A DNA stretch of 64,000 nt from Gemmatimonadaceae bacterium (GTDB taxonomy: Bacteria > Gemmatimonadota > Gemmatimonadetes > Gemmatimonadales > Gemmatimonadaceae). The notes beneath the pieces were generated by a model. It searched no databases, was not told the DNA's origin, and saw nothing but the letters and a program-made list of their open reading frames with translations. This document shows, piece by piece, positions 56,810-64,000 of this stretch (positions within the stretch are counted from its first letter, which is position 1; every line of letters starts with the position of its first letter). Location of the stretch: positions 1-64,000 of the forward strand of contig JACMLX010000083.1 in NCBI GenBank assembly GCA_014379355.1. Reading direction: 5' to 3'. The position numbers and the translations under genes are program-made.

Positions 56810-56870
56810 AGGGAAAAAAGGCCATGGCCGGATTCTGTGGCAGCCGCATCATAACGACGCCGGCCACGCG

Positions 56871-58964
56871 TCACGGCAGCGCGAACGCCACGTACGTGCC
56901 ACCGCTCGGCGCGCCGTTCTTTCCGCCGCCGCACGCGATCACGATGTACTGCTTCCCGTTCACCATGTAGGTGGACGGTGTCGCATTGCCTGCGGCCGGC
57001 AGCGTGGTCTCCCAGAGCAGCGCACCGGTCGCCTTGTCGTAGGCGCGGAACTTGTTGTCGTACGTCGTGGCGCCGATGAGCAGCAAGCCATTCTGCGTCA
57101 CGATTGCGCCGCCGTAACTGTCGGTTCCGGTGTTCTTCACGCCTTGTGCCGTGAGCTTCGGATATTCACCGAACGGGATCGACCACGCCGACTTGCCGGT
57201 GTTGAGGTCGATCGCGTTGAGCGTGCCCCATGGCGGCTTGATGCCAGGATACCCTTCATGATCGAGGAAGATGTCGAAGAAGGCCGTGCGATACTTGAGG
57301 AAGTGCGGGCTTTTCTCCATCGCGCGCGTGGACGCCACCTTGCCCGTAGTCAGGTATTCGACGATCTCCTTCACCGCCGACCCGTCCATTGCGCCACCGA
57401 ACGCCGGCATCCGCCCATTCCCTTCCTTGATCATCTGCGTGATCTGCTCCACCGTGCGCCGCTGCGCGATGTCGACCAGACTCGGACCGCCGGCGCCGCC
57501 CTGCCGATTGTCGCCGTGACAGCCCGCACAGTTGGCGGCGTAGAGCGACTCGTCGCTCCGCGGCACGAGCTTGAGCAACCACGCCATCTCATTCGAGTTC
57601 ACGTACAGCAGTCCCGTACCTGGATCGAAGGCCGGTCCACCCCATTCACCGCCGCCGTCCACGCCGGGGAAGATGATCGTGCCCTTGGTCACATTCGGTG
57701 CTTCGTAGGGATCGGTCGGATCGTACTGCTCGAACGTCTTGAGCGCGGCGGCGTGTGCTTCCGGCGTGCGCGTCGTCAGGTCGTTCTTCGTCAGTGACTG
57801 CCGCGCGAACGGCAGCGGCAGCGTCGGGAAGCGCTGCGTCGCCGATGGGCGCTCACCGTCCAGCGCGACCGTCGGCATCCTGCGTTCCTCGACCGGGAAC
57901 ATCGGCGTGCCGGCTGCACGATCGAACAGCCACACATGCCCCGTCTTCGTGATCTGCGCCACGGCGTCCACGGGGGCACCATTGCGCTGCACCGTGACGA
58001 GCATCGGCGCCGCCGGCAGGTCACGATCCCACAGATCGTGCTTCAGCACCTGATAGTGCCAGAGGTGCTTGCCTGTGCGGGCATCGAGCGCAATGACGCT
58101 GTTGGCATACAGGTTGTCGCCGACCCGATTTGCGCCGTAGAAATCGTACGACGCCGAACCAGTGGCGGCGAAGAGCATGCCGCGCTTCGGATCGATCGTC
58201 ACACCGGCCCATGCATTCGCACCGCCCGCGACTTTCCATGCGTCGGGCGGCCATGTCTCGTAGCCTGCTTCACCGGGATGCGGGATCGTGTGAAAACTCC
58301 ACCGCAACGCGCCTGTCTTCAGGTCGAACGCACGAATGTCTCCCGGTGCGCTCGGCAACTGTTCCGGCACGGTGCTGCCCATGATGAGCAGGTCCTCGAA
58401 CACCACGCCCGGCGTACTCGCGCTCACTGACAATTCCTTCGCCGGCCGTCCGAGACCCTCGCGCAGATCCACCCATCCACTGTCGTTGCCCCAGCCGGCG
58501 ATCTGTGCGCCGGTCTTGCGATCGAGCGCGAACAGTTTGTAGCGGTAGTTGAAGATCACGCGATCACCGGTCACGACGACACCGCGGTGGCGGAACCGCG
58601 ACGCCGGTGGCTGTCCGTGATTCGGATCGAAGAGCCAGAGCTGTTTTCCGGTCGTCGCATCCAGCGCGAAGACATGCATCTTCGGCGTCGTGGCATAGAG
58701 CACACCGTCGATGACGATCGGATTGGCTTGCATCTCCGATCCCTTGAACTCATCGTGCGTCTCGAACGTCCAGGCCACCTGTAGCGACTTCACGTTCGCC
58801 GGCGTGATCTGGCTCAGCGTGGTGAAATGGGTGTGATCCGTGCTGCCACCGTACACCGGCCAGTCGACGGACTCGCGCGTCGGCGTGGCCGATTTCTGGC
58901 AGGCACTGAGCACGACGGCGAGCGTCGTGAGACGCGCCAGGGAAGCAGCAGTTCGCAAACGCAT
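56871..58964 (-). CDS. PQQ-dependent dehydrogenase with inserted cytochrome c domain (lipoprotein)
   Basis: A 697-residue lipoprotein (AVVLSAC). The propeller of the pyrroloquinoline-quinone dehydrogenase fold is seen through DWPVYGGSTDHTHFTTLSQI, tryptophan-docking blades such as ALDATTGKQLWLFDP and AFDLKTGALRWSFHT, and the C-terminal AIDLNTGKSAWSIPFGEYP. A c-type heme site CAGCH lies at 479-483 within a small cytochrome domain (about 470-545) with the methionine region GRMPAFGG. The heme domain is an insert before the last blades, as in membrane-bound glucose-type or quinate-type enzymes with a fused cytochrome. Substrate could be a sugar, alcohol or polyol; the sugar-rich neighbourhood favours an aldose. 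ATG 58964 gives the lipobox; the frame runs to 59000. Confidence 0.92.
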   Translation of the reverse strand: MRLRTAASLARLTTLAVVLSACQKSATPTRESVDWPVYGGSTDHTHFTTLSQITPANVKSLQVAWTFETHDEFKGSEMQANPIVIDGVLYATTPKMHVFALDATTGKQLWLFDPNHGQPPASRFRHRGVVVTGDRVIFNYRYKLFALDRKTGAQIAGWGNDSGWVDLREGLGRPAKELSVSASTPGVVFEDLLIMGSTVPEQLPSAPGDIRAFDLKTGALRWSFHTIPHPGEAGYETWPPDAWKVAGGANAWAGVTIDPKRGMLFAATGSASYDFYGANRVGDNLYANSVIALDARTGKHLWHYQVLKHDLWDRDLPAAPMLVTVQRNGAPVDAVAQITKTGHVWLFDRAAGTPMFPVEERRMPTVALDGERPSATQRFPTLPLPFARQSLTKNDLTTRTPEAHAAALKTFEQYDPTDPYEAPNVTKGTIIFPGVDGGGEWGGPAFDPGTGLLYVNSNEMAWLLKLVPRSDESLYAANCAGCHGDNRQGGAGGPSLVDIAQRRTVEQITQMIKEGNGRMPAFGGAMDGSAVKEIVEYLTTGKVASTRAMEKSPHFLKYRTAFFDIFLDHEGYPGIKPPWGTLNAIDLNTGKSAWSIPFGEYPKLTAQGVKNTGTDSYGGAIVTQNGLLLIGATTYDNKFRAYDKATGALLWETTLPAAGNATPSTYMVNGKQYIVIACGGGKNGAPSGGTYVAFALP

Positions 58965-59232
58965 CGCGCAGTGTCGGCAGAGGTGAGGTGGCCGGCACAA
59001 TCTGGCGGGCCGGGCCGCGGAACAGTACGCGAGTCACCCCGGCAGTGATATTCTTTCGGAATACACGAGCTCGGCAGTGCCGCTGAGACCGATCGCGACA
59101 TACCATCCCTTGTGACTCTGCGGCACGATCCCCGCAGAGGAGTGTCTCACACTGCGCTCGCGACGCTGCGATACGACCGACAGAAGCGGCCTTTCGGCCA
59201 TCGTTTCCACTCCGACAGCCTTTCCGTACGGC
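58965..59232. promoter_or_regulatory. Divergent spacer, PQQ dehydrogenase / zinc-ribbon protein
   Basis: A 268-bp spacer between two divergent genes. A short perfect stem-loop (CGGCA g TGCCG near 59072-59082) is present; no promoter or operator consensus is convincing. Confidence 0.35.
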
Positions 59233-60540
59233 ATGCCTGTCTCGCTCACCGCGACCTGTCCGACCTGTAATGCAAATATCGCCGACGACGACCGCACCTG
59301 TGGACGGTGCGGCGCCGCAGTCAGCGCGTTTCCGATCGTCGAGCGCACACCGCTGATCCTTCCCGGAAACCCGGCGCTGAGTGCCGACCTCGTCCGTGCG
59401 AAAGTCCGGCCGATTCGTGTGATCGCGGGTGCGGCAGTGGGGTTAATCGCACTTCTCACCGCACTGTGGGTCCGATCGGGCGAGGATCGCGAACCCGACA
59501 CGGCGCCGCTGGCCCGAGGCATCGCGCAGGTGTCGGACGACGTCGCGAGTGAGGCGGCCGTGCCACAATCATCGTCGCCCTCGAGCGACTCCGCACGCTC
59601 GATTGCCGTCGTCGCAACGACGGCTCCCGCGGTTGCCGACCTTCCGCCGATTCCGACGGCAAGCCGGACGCCGTCGCTTCCCGTCGCGTCGACGGAACCT
59701 GAGCCTTCGCCGGTCCGGGCGCCTACGCGAGCGTCGGTCACCACGCCGCCGAGAGCTGCGCCAACATCGACGGTCAGATCGCCCGCGATCGTTCCCGGCA
59801 AGGTCGCGCCCGTGCTGCGCTTGGCGTCGCTGGTCTCCGATTCGTTGCGGCCCGGCGAACTGCTTCAGCTGCGCTGGACCATCCAGGATCGCACCACCGG
59901 CCGCGCCGTGCCGACTGCCCTCGAGTTCACGAGTGCCGACGCGTCCGTCGCGCAGGTCGATCGTCGCACCGGTGTCGTCACGGCGCGGGCACCGGGTCGT
60001 GTACGAATCATTGCGGATGCCGGACTCGCCGGGACCGCGTCGGTGGACCTGTGGGTGCGGCCAGCGCCGCGCGTCGCGACCGTCGCTTCAGCGCAGGCGG
60101 AATCGCTCCAGACGCGAACGGAAGCGGCGCGTTCGGTCAGCACGCTGCCCTCCGCACCAACCGTGCGTGCGCCGGTCGTCAGCGCGCCACCGGCCGCGGT
60201 CACCCGCGAGGTGCCGCGAGGCGATCTGCTGGACGCGGATGACGTGCGTGGCTCGGTCGATCGCTTCGTCAGTCAGGTGCGCACCGGCACCGTCAAGAAT
60301 TTCGAGCTGCTCAGTTTTTTCCAGGACGGTGCCGGGCATCGCGCGTCGCTCGTCGGCTCGCCCGCCACGATCGGTGCCGGCGGCAACATCGTGCGCGTGA
60401 CCTTCGATGTGCGTCTCACCAAGTTCGACGCCGGCGGTCGCCCCGTCACACGCATCGCGCCGATCTCGATGGACATCGAAAAGCGATCGGGTGACGTTAC
60501 TTCGTCGGCCATCGCCATCAGCGCACTCCGGAAACCATGA
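59233..60540 (+). CDS. Zinc-ribbon / membrane / Big_2-like envelope protein, unknown function
   Basis: A 435-residue protein. The first 30 residues form a zinc ribbon (CPTCNANIADDDRTCGRCGA), followed by a single membrane helix (VIAGAAVGLIALLTALWV, about residues 63-80). A long low-complexity linker rich in Ala, Pro, Ser and Thr (about 85-190) leads to a Big_2-like beta domain (LRPGELLQLRWTIQDRTTGR ... VTARAPGRVRIIADAGLAG, about 195-270). A second Pro/Ala linker and a C-terminal alpha/beta domain (RGSVDRFVSQVRTG ... ITRIAPISMDIEKR) follow. A zinc ribbon inside and Big_2 domain outside fit a cell-envelope sensor or scaffold. ATG overlap (ATGA) with the next gene shows coupling. No named family recognised. 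Confidence 0.75.
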   Translation: MPVSLTATCPTCNANIADDDRTCGRCGAAVSAFPIVERTPLILPGNPALSADLVRAKVRPIRVIAGAAVGLIALLTALWVRSGEDREPDTAPLARGIAQVSDDVASEAAVPQSSSPSSDSARSIAVVATTAPAVADLPPIPTASRTPSLPVASTEPEPSPVRAPTRASVTTPPRAAPTSTVRSPAIVPGKVAPVLRLASLVSDSLRPGELLQLRWTIQDRTTGRAVPTALEFTSADASVAQVDRRTGVVTARAPGRVRIIADAGLAGTASVDLWVRPAPRVATVASAQAESLQTRTEAARSVSTLPSAPTVRAPVVSAPPAAVTREVPRGDLLDADDVRGSVDRFVSQVRTGTVKNFELLSFFQDGAGHRASLVGSPATIGAGGNIVRVTFDVRLTKFDAGGRPVTRIAPISMDIEKRSGDVTSSAIAISALRKP

Positions 60541-61109
60541 TGCGCTCACTGTTCGCCGTTCTCGCTGGAGTCTCGCTCATCACGACGGCGCCGATGCATG
60601 CACAGTCCGCGCAACCGTTCGCGATGCAGCTGTCGGCGCTGTTCACCACCATCCGTGCCGGCACCACGACGGTCTCCGGAGCCGGCGCGGAATTGCAGCA
60701 GCGTTTCAGCCGAGTCTACGCCAGTGAATCGTTCGGCGCGCTGTCACTCGGCGTCGGTGCGCAGTTCACCGTGCATACCAAGGTGCAGGACCGCCTGCAG
60801 ATCGTCGGCATCTTCATCGAACCGCGGTGGGTTCCCGCCATCGGATCGGGCTCCATCTTCCCGTACCTCTCGGCACGACTCGCCGCGCAGCGGATGAAGG
60901 GTGAATTCCAGTTTGCCGACGACGGCAGCGCGAACGGCAGCGCGTATGGTGCTGGTGGCGGTTTGGCGCTCAAGTTGTCCCGCACAACCAATCTCGACGC
61001 CGGCGTGCAGCTCATCCGACAGCAGTTCGGTGACATCGGCGTGCTCACCTTCAAGCCGTTCACGACGTACACCGCGAAAATCGGCGTCAGTCTTGGCTAT
61101 CCCCGATGA
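60537..61109 (+). CDS. Small outer-membrane beta-barrel protein, unknown
   Basis: A 190-residue protein with a signal peptide ending about THAPMHAQS and eight short amphipathic beta strands alternating with Gly and aromatic residues (SLGVGAQFTVHTKV, FIEPRWVPAIG, YLSARLAAQRMKG, GAGGGLALKLSRTTNLDAGV, TYTAKIGVSLGYPR). This is the OmpA/OmpW-like eight-stranded barrel type. It overlaps the stop of the zinc-ribbon gene by ATGA and its own stop overlaps the next start, so it is the middle of a three-gene coupled operon. Its role is unknown. Confidence 0.78.
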   Translation: MMRSLFAVLAGVSLITTAPMHAQSAQPFAMQLSALFTTIRAGTTTVSGAGAELQQRFSRVYASESFGALSLGVGAQFTVHTKVQDRLQIVGIFIEPRWVPAIGSGSIFPYLSARLAAQRMKGEFQFADDGSANGSAYGAGGGLALKLSRTTNLDAGVQLIRQQFGDIGVLTFKPFTTYTAKIGVSLGYPR

Positions 61110-62449
61110 TGAACAGACCACGTCCATTCCTGAGCATCACGCCGCTGTCGTCACTGCCCGTTCGCCGCATGTGGCGCCGACCGTTGCTGGCTTTTTTCGT
61201 CATGATGGCGGGTGTGCTCGCCGCCTGTTCGGGCGGCAGTTCGGATGCGTGTGATGGCATCATCGGCCCGGTGCGCGTACTCACTCCCACGCCGGTGTCG
61301 CTCACACTCAATGTCGGCGCGATCGGTCAAGTCACCGCGAGCCTGTCGGGCGGTTGTCCGAGTGATGATCGCACCGTGCAATGGACATCGAGTGACGTCA
61401 ACGTCGCGACGGTTGACAATGCGGGCAAGGTCACCGCGACCGGCGGTGGCTCGGCCACGCTCACCGCCACCGCATTCGCCGGTCAGGCCCGCACGACCGT
61501 CGCGGTCACCGTGCGACCACGTGTCGCGACCAGCATCGATGCACGCCCAGACATCGATACGCTGTCACCGCTTGGCACACGCAATCTCAGCGTCACGGTC
61601 AAGGACCAGGATGGCGCGGTTCTCGCCAGCGCGCCGGCGGTCTGGCGTTCACTGACACCGTCGCTCGCGACCGTCAGCGCTGCAGGAATCGTGTCGGCCG
61701 TGGCCAGCGGAACCGCGACGATCGAAGTCGCAACCCCAGGCACCGGCACCGATTCGCTGCGTGACACCGTGCGCATCCTGATCGTACCGGCGTGCAGCCT
61801 GGTGCGACCGGCGCCGTTCGGCACCACGATCATCGGCAGCATCGACGCGTCCACGTGCCAGAACCTGTTCGGCTATCGGGTGGCGAACCAGTATTCCATC
61901 ACGGCGTCGGAACAGACGTACTACTCGATCCGCCTCGTACCGGCCATCACGCTGGCGCTCGTGCCGCTCAACATCTCGAGCGGCCTGTATGGATTGCCCG
62001 GTGCTGATACCGCTGTCACGGCTCTCGGAGTGATCCGTGCCGGCACCTTCGGATTTCTCGTCACAGCCAATGTGCAGACACCGGGCACGTACACGGTGTC
62101 GACGACGCTCAATCCCGATCCGCGGCTGACCTGCGCGACAACGGACGTGACGACGGGTGTGTCGTTCCAGACGGCGCTCACACCAGCGTGTGTGCAACGT
62201 GATATCCGCATCCTTCCGGCATTCTCCGTCGGACAGCAGGTGCGTATCACGGCGACGGCGCCCGGTTTTCCGGTGACGATCGAGCTGCGCAACGCGACAT
62301 CCGGCGCCGTCATCCAGCGCGCCACTGCGACCACGTCCGGCGGCGTCGCCACCATTGCGTTGACGAACACCACCGCGCGCTTCGGCATCGTTCGCGTGAG
62401 CGGGACGGGCACGGTGAACGATCTCGTGACGGTGACGGTCGCGCTGTAG
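61106..62449 (+). CDS. Big_2 (Ig-like)-domain lipoprotein, unknown
   Basis: A 447-residue lipoprotein (MMAGVLAAC lipobox near residue 41). Two Ig-like Big_2 domains follow: one around residues 60-135 (VQWTSSDVNVATVDNAGKVT, TATAFAGQARTTVAVTV) and one around 140-225 (VWRSLTPSLATVSAAGIVSA). A C-terminal beta-rich region has repeated Thr and Val and four more cysteines that could form two disulfides (CSLVRPAPFG, STCQNLFG, LTCATTDV, PACVQRDI). Such domains usually mediate binding at the cell surface. The start at ATG 61106 overlaps the previous stop; a later in-frame ATG could also give the lipobox. Ends 28 bp from the convergent DUF2945 gene pair. Confidence 0.82.
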   Translation: MMNRPRPFLSITPLSSLPVRRMWRRPLLAFFVMMAGVLAACSGGSSDACDGIIGPVRVLTPTPVSLTLNVGAIGQVTASLSGGCPSDDRTVQWTSSDVNVATVDNAGKVTATGGGSATLTATAFAGQARTTVAVTVRPRVATSIDARPDIDTLSPLGTRNLSVTVKDQDGAVLASAPAVWRSLTPSLATVSAAGIVSAVASGTATIEVATPGTGTDSLRDTVRILIVPACSLVRPAPFGTTIIGSIDASTCQNLFGYRVANQYSITASEQTYYSIRLVPAITLALVPLNISSGLYGLPGADTAVTALGVIRAGTFGFLVTANVQTPGTYTVSTTLNPDPRLTCATTDVTTGVSFQTALTPACVQRDIRILPAFSVGQQVRITATAPGFPVTIELRNATSGAVIQRATATTSGGVATIALTNTTARFGIVRVSGTGTVNDLVTVTVAL

Positions 62450-62477
62450 GCACACGCGCCTCGCATTCCCCCCGTGA

Positions 62478-62744
62478 TCACGCGGATCGTTCCTTCGTCT
62501 TCTGATACTTCTCGCGCAGGCGAGTTCCTTTGGCCGCCAGCTTCTTCGCGGCCGCTGCCGTCTTCGGCACTGGTTCACCCCACGCATGTGCCGACAAGGC
62601 GAGCCGTGTCGGCGAGCCGTCTACACCGACGAGCGGGCCGCGCAGTGTTGCGAAGTGACGCCGAAGAAATGATCCCTCGCGACGTATTTGCTCCGGCGTA
62701 TCTGCGGGACCGCGAACTCCCGGATTTCGCGTCGCTGCGGTCAT
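62478..62744 (-). CDS. Small hypothetical protein downstream of DUF2945
   Basis: An 88-residue hydrophilic protein, basic at the C-terminus (AAAKKLAAKGTRLREKYQ). ATG 62744 overlaps the DUF2945 stop by four bases, so expression is coupled. No signal peptide, membrane helix or motif is seen. It could bind nucleic acid because of its basic tail, but nothing more can be said. Confidence 0.55.
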   Translation of the reverse strand: MTAATRNPGVRGPADTPEQIRREGSFLRRHFATLRGPLVGVDGSPTRLALSAHAWGEPVPKTAAAAKKLAAKGTRLREKYQKTKERSA

Positions 62745-63013
62745 TTCCGACCTCCCCGCTTGCGGAGCGACCCCGGTTTATGCGCCGCGAGCGCACCAGT
62801 CTTGTCGCTCCGTACGAGAATCTCCGGATTGTCCTTGGATGCGGCAACGTCGTGCGTCTTGATCCGCGTGGGCTTCGTGAGCGTGCGTTCGACTGTCCCT
62901 TCGATGGTGCCTTGTGACGATTTCCATGACACGGCCTCGTCCTTCGTGAACGTCTTTTCGGCGGCCGTTTTCACCGGTGACTTCCTGACGGATGTCTTTC
63001 TGCGCTCGGGCAT
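62741..63013 (-). CDS. DUF2945-family small protein
   Basis: A 90-residue basic protein. The C-terminal two thirds is the DUF2945 (hypervirulence-associated, Tudor-like) domain: DEAVSWKSSQGTIEGTVERT, then PEILVRSDKTGALAAHKPG and the basic end SLRKRGG. The N-terminus is lysine-rich. ATG 63013 has AGGAG seven bases upstream, better than the longer frame to 63142. The domain is a small SH3-like beta barrel of unproven biochemical function; such proteins often sit beside stress genes. Coupled to the following small gene by ATGA. The spacer 63014-63172 before the YihY gene shows nothing of note. Confidence 0.85.
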   Translation of the reverse strand: MPERRKTSVRKSPVKTAAEKTFTKDEAVSWKSSQGTIEGTVERTLTKPTRIKTHDVAASKDNPEILVRSDKTGALAAHKPGSLRKRGGRK

Positions 63014-63172
63014 CGTGCGCTCCTGGATTGGTGGCGGTTGTTCGTGACCTAAAGGCTGCGCTCTGCTATTCGTGCCGAGCCGACCGCGGCTGTGTACAAG
63101 ATGAGTGCAGGCGTGGGACTTCCCGATACGTGCACGCGGCAACCGCTGGCCGAGTGGCCGCCGAACGACGCA

Positions 63173-64000
63173 CTACGCGAGCGGCGCGTCGGCAGGTTGC
63201 GCGCGAACGGGCTGCGGATCGGCAGGGTGCGCAACGCGTTCCGCTGTCGCGCGCGGACGGATGTCGCGTCCCCGACTGCGCGCATGTACCTGCGTGAATT
63301 CTGCGCCGAACAGGAGGATGAGTGACGAATAGTTCACCCACAGCAGAATCAGGACCAGCGAGCCGGCCGAGCCGTACACGGACGTCGTGGACTCGCGGCC
63401 GAGGTACCACCCGAGTACGAACTTCCCGAGGACGAAGAGGATCGCCGTCAGCAGCGCGCCGAAGCGTACGTCCTTCCATTCGATGTGTGCATCGGGCAAC
63501 ACCTTGTAAATCGCCGCGAACAGCGCGGTCGCCACGAGGAATGAGCTGACACTGCCAAGCAGGCTCCACACCGCCGCTGGCACCTCGAGCAGTCGGGCGA
63601 TCCAGTCCGAGGCAATCTGCAGCGTCGTGGTGAGCACCAACGACGTGAGCAACAGGAACCCGATGCCGAGAATCATCGTGAACGAGCGGAAGCGATCGCG
63701 CAGGACGCTCACGATCATCCGGCCCGGCCTGGGCTTGATGCCCCAGACGGTGTTCAATGCATCCTGCAGCGCGGCGAAGACGCCTGTCGCACCAAGGATC
63801 AGCAGCAGGACACAGGTGAGCGATGCCAAGAGGTTCGTGGATGGCGTGCGGGTGCGCGCCACCATCTCCTGCACCGCGGTCGCCGCGCTCGCGCCGATGG
63901 CGGAACTGAGCTGCTGGGCGAGGACGCCACTGGCCGCATCCTTGCCGAACACGGCGCCAGCCACGGCGATCACGATCAGCAACAGCGGAGCCATCGAGAA
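63173..64000 (-). CDS. YihY/BrkB-family inner-membrane protein (5' end outside window)
   Basis: Frame open at the right edge: the codons before MAPLLLIVIAVAGAVFGKDA read FS, as in the family pattern FSLAPLLLIVIA, so the true start lies beyond base 64000. 273 residues are visible, with five or six membrane helices: LLLIVIAVAG, LLASLTCVLLLILGATGVFA, FTMILGIGFLLLTSLVLTTTLQ, VWSLLGSVSSFLVATALFAAIYKVLP, FGALLTAILFVLGKFVLGWYLG and SLVLILLWVNYSSLILLFGAEF. The conserved ALNTVWGIKPRP and YGSAGSLVLILLWVNY motifs are typical of YihY/BrkB proteins, whose transport function is not settled. The C-terminal tail is basic and proline-rich. Confidence 0.93.
   Translation of the reverse strand, partial: FSMAPLLLIVIAVAGAVFGKDAASGVLAQQLSSAIGASAATAVQEMVARTRTPSTNLLASLTCVLLLILGATGVFAALQDALNTVWGIKPRPGRMIVSVLRDRFRSFTMILGIGFLLLTSLVLTTTLQIASDWIARLLEVPAAVWSLLGSVSSFLVATALFAAIYKVLPDAHIEWKDVRFGALLTAILFVLGKFVLGWYLGRESTTSVYGSAGSLVLILLWVNYSSLILLFGAEFTQVHARSRGRDIRPRATAERVAHPADPQPVRAQPADAPLA

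Overview
This is a 64 kb piece of a GC-rich chromosome from a Gram-negative bacterium. Many predicted lipoproteins, TonB-dependent receptors, a SusC/SusD pair, several ASPIC/UnbV (CRTAC1-type) proteins and Big_2-like envelope proteins suggest a Gemmatimonadota-like soil or sediment heterotroph. That assignment is an inference; there is no rRNA, tRNA or taxonomic marker here. I see no tRNA, CRISPR array, prophage or transposase.

Layout. 1-5 kb: two Gfo/Idh/MocA oxidoreductases, divergent from a sodium/solute symporter with a tiny membrane partner. 5.3-8.2 kb: an M16 peptidase pair (one with the zinc motif, one without). 8.5-13 kb: aldose 1-epimerase, then MalQ (GH77) overlapping a secreted GH13 enzyme. 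13-18.5 kb: a TonB receptor, a beta-barrel protein and a vanadium-haloperoxidase/PAP2-like lipoprotein. 18.5-20.6 kb: a maltose-type MFS porter and a small hypothetical gene. 20.7-29.6 kb: one tightly overlapped operon of MFS porter, GH37 trehalase, DUF3179 protein and two ASPIC/UnbV lipoproteins. 29.7-31.5 kb: a GH100/GH15-like glucosidase coupled to a uridine-kinase-like P-loop enzyme. 31.7-46.2 kb: SusC, SusD, ASPIC lipoprotein, VHPO/PAP2-like lipoprotein, second ASPIC lipoprotein and GH13 amylase lipoprotein. 46.9-49.4 kb: a large secreted glycosidase-like protein. 49.4-64 kb: PAS-GGDEF-EAL protein, aminotransferase, luciferase-like flavin enzyme, Na+/H+ antiporter, a Kir-like channel with an abnormal selectivity filter, PQQ dehydrogenase with cytochrome c domain, a three-gene Big_2/beta-barrel operon, a DUF2945 pair and a truncated YihY/BrkB gene.

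The 8.5-49 kb part reads as alpha-glucan and trehalose foraging: import across the outer membrane (SusCD, TonB receptor), periplasmic hydrolysis (GH13, GH37), inner-membrane uptake (two MFS porters) and cytoplasmic processing (MalQ, epimerase). The ASPIC/UnbV and VHPO-like lipoproteins woven into these operons have no obvious catalytic place in that scheme and are the most interesting protein-coding signal.

The most interesting non-coding signal is a set of five intergenic long imperfect inverted repeats (about 180-340 bp; at 5029, 8182, 13011, 15670 and 31532). They fall into three sequence families with a common design: short-period CACAGAG/CACGGAG-like units toward the ends and a small palindrome or oriented core in the middle. 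They sit only beside gene 3' ends and never in the divergent promoter spacers.
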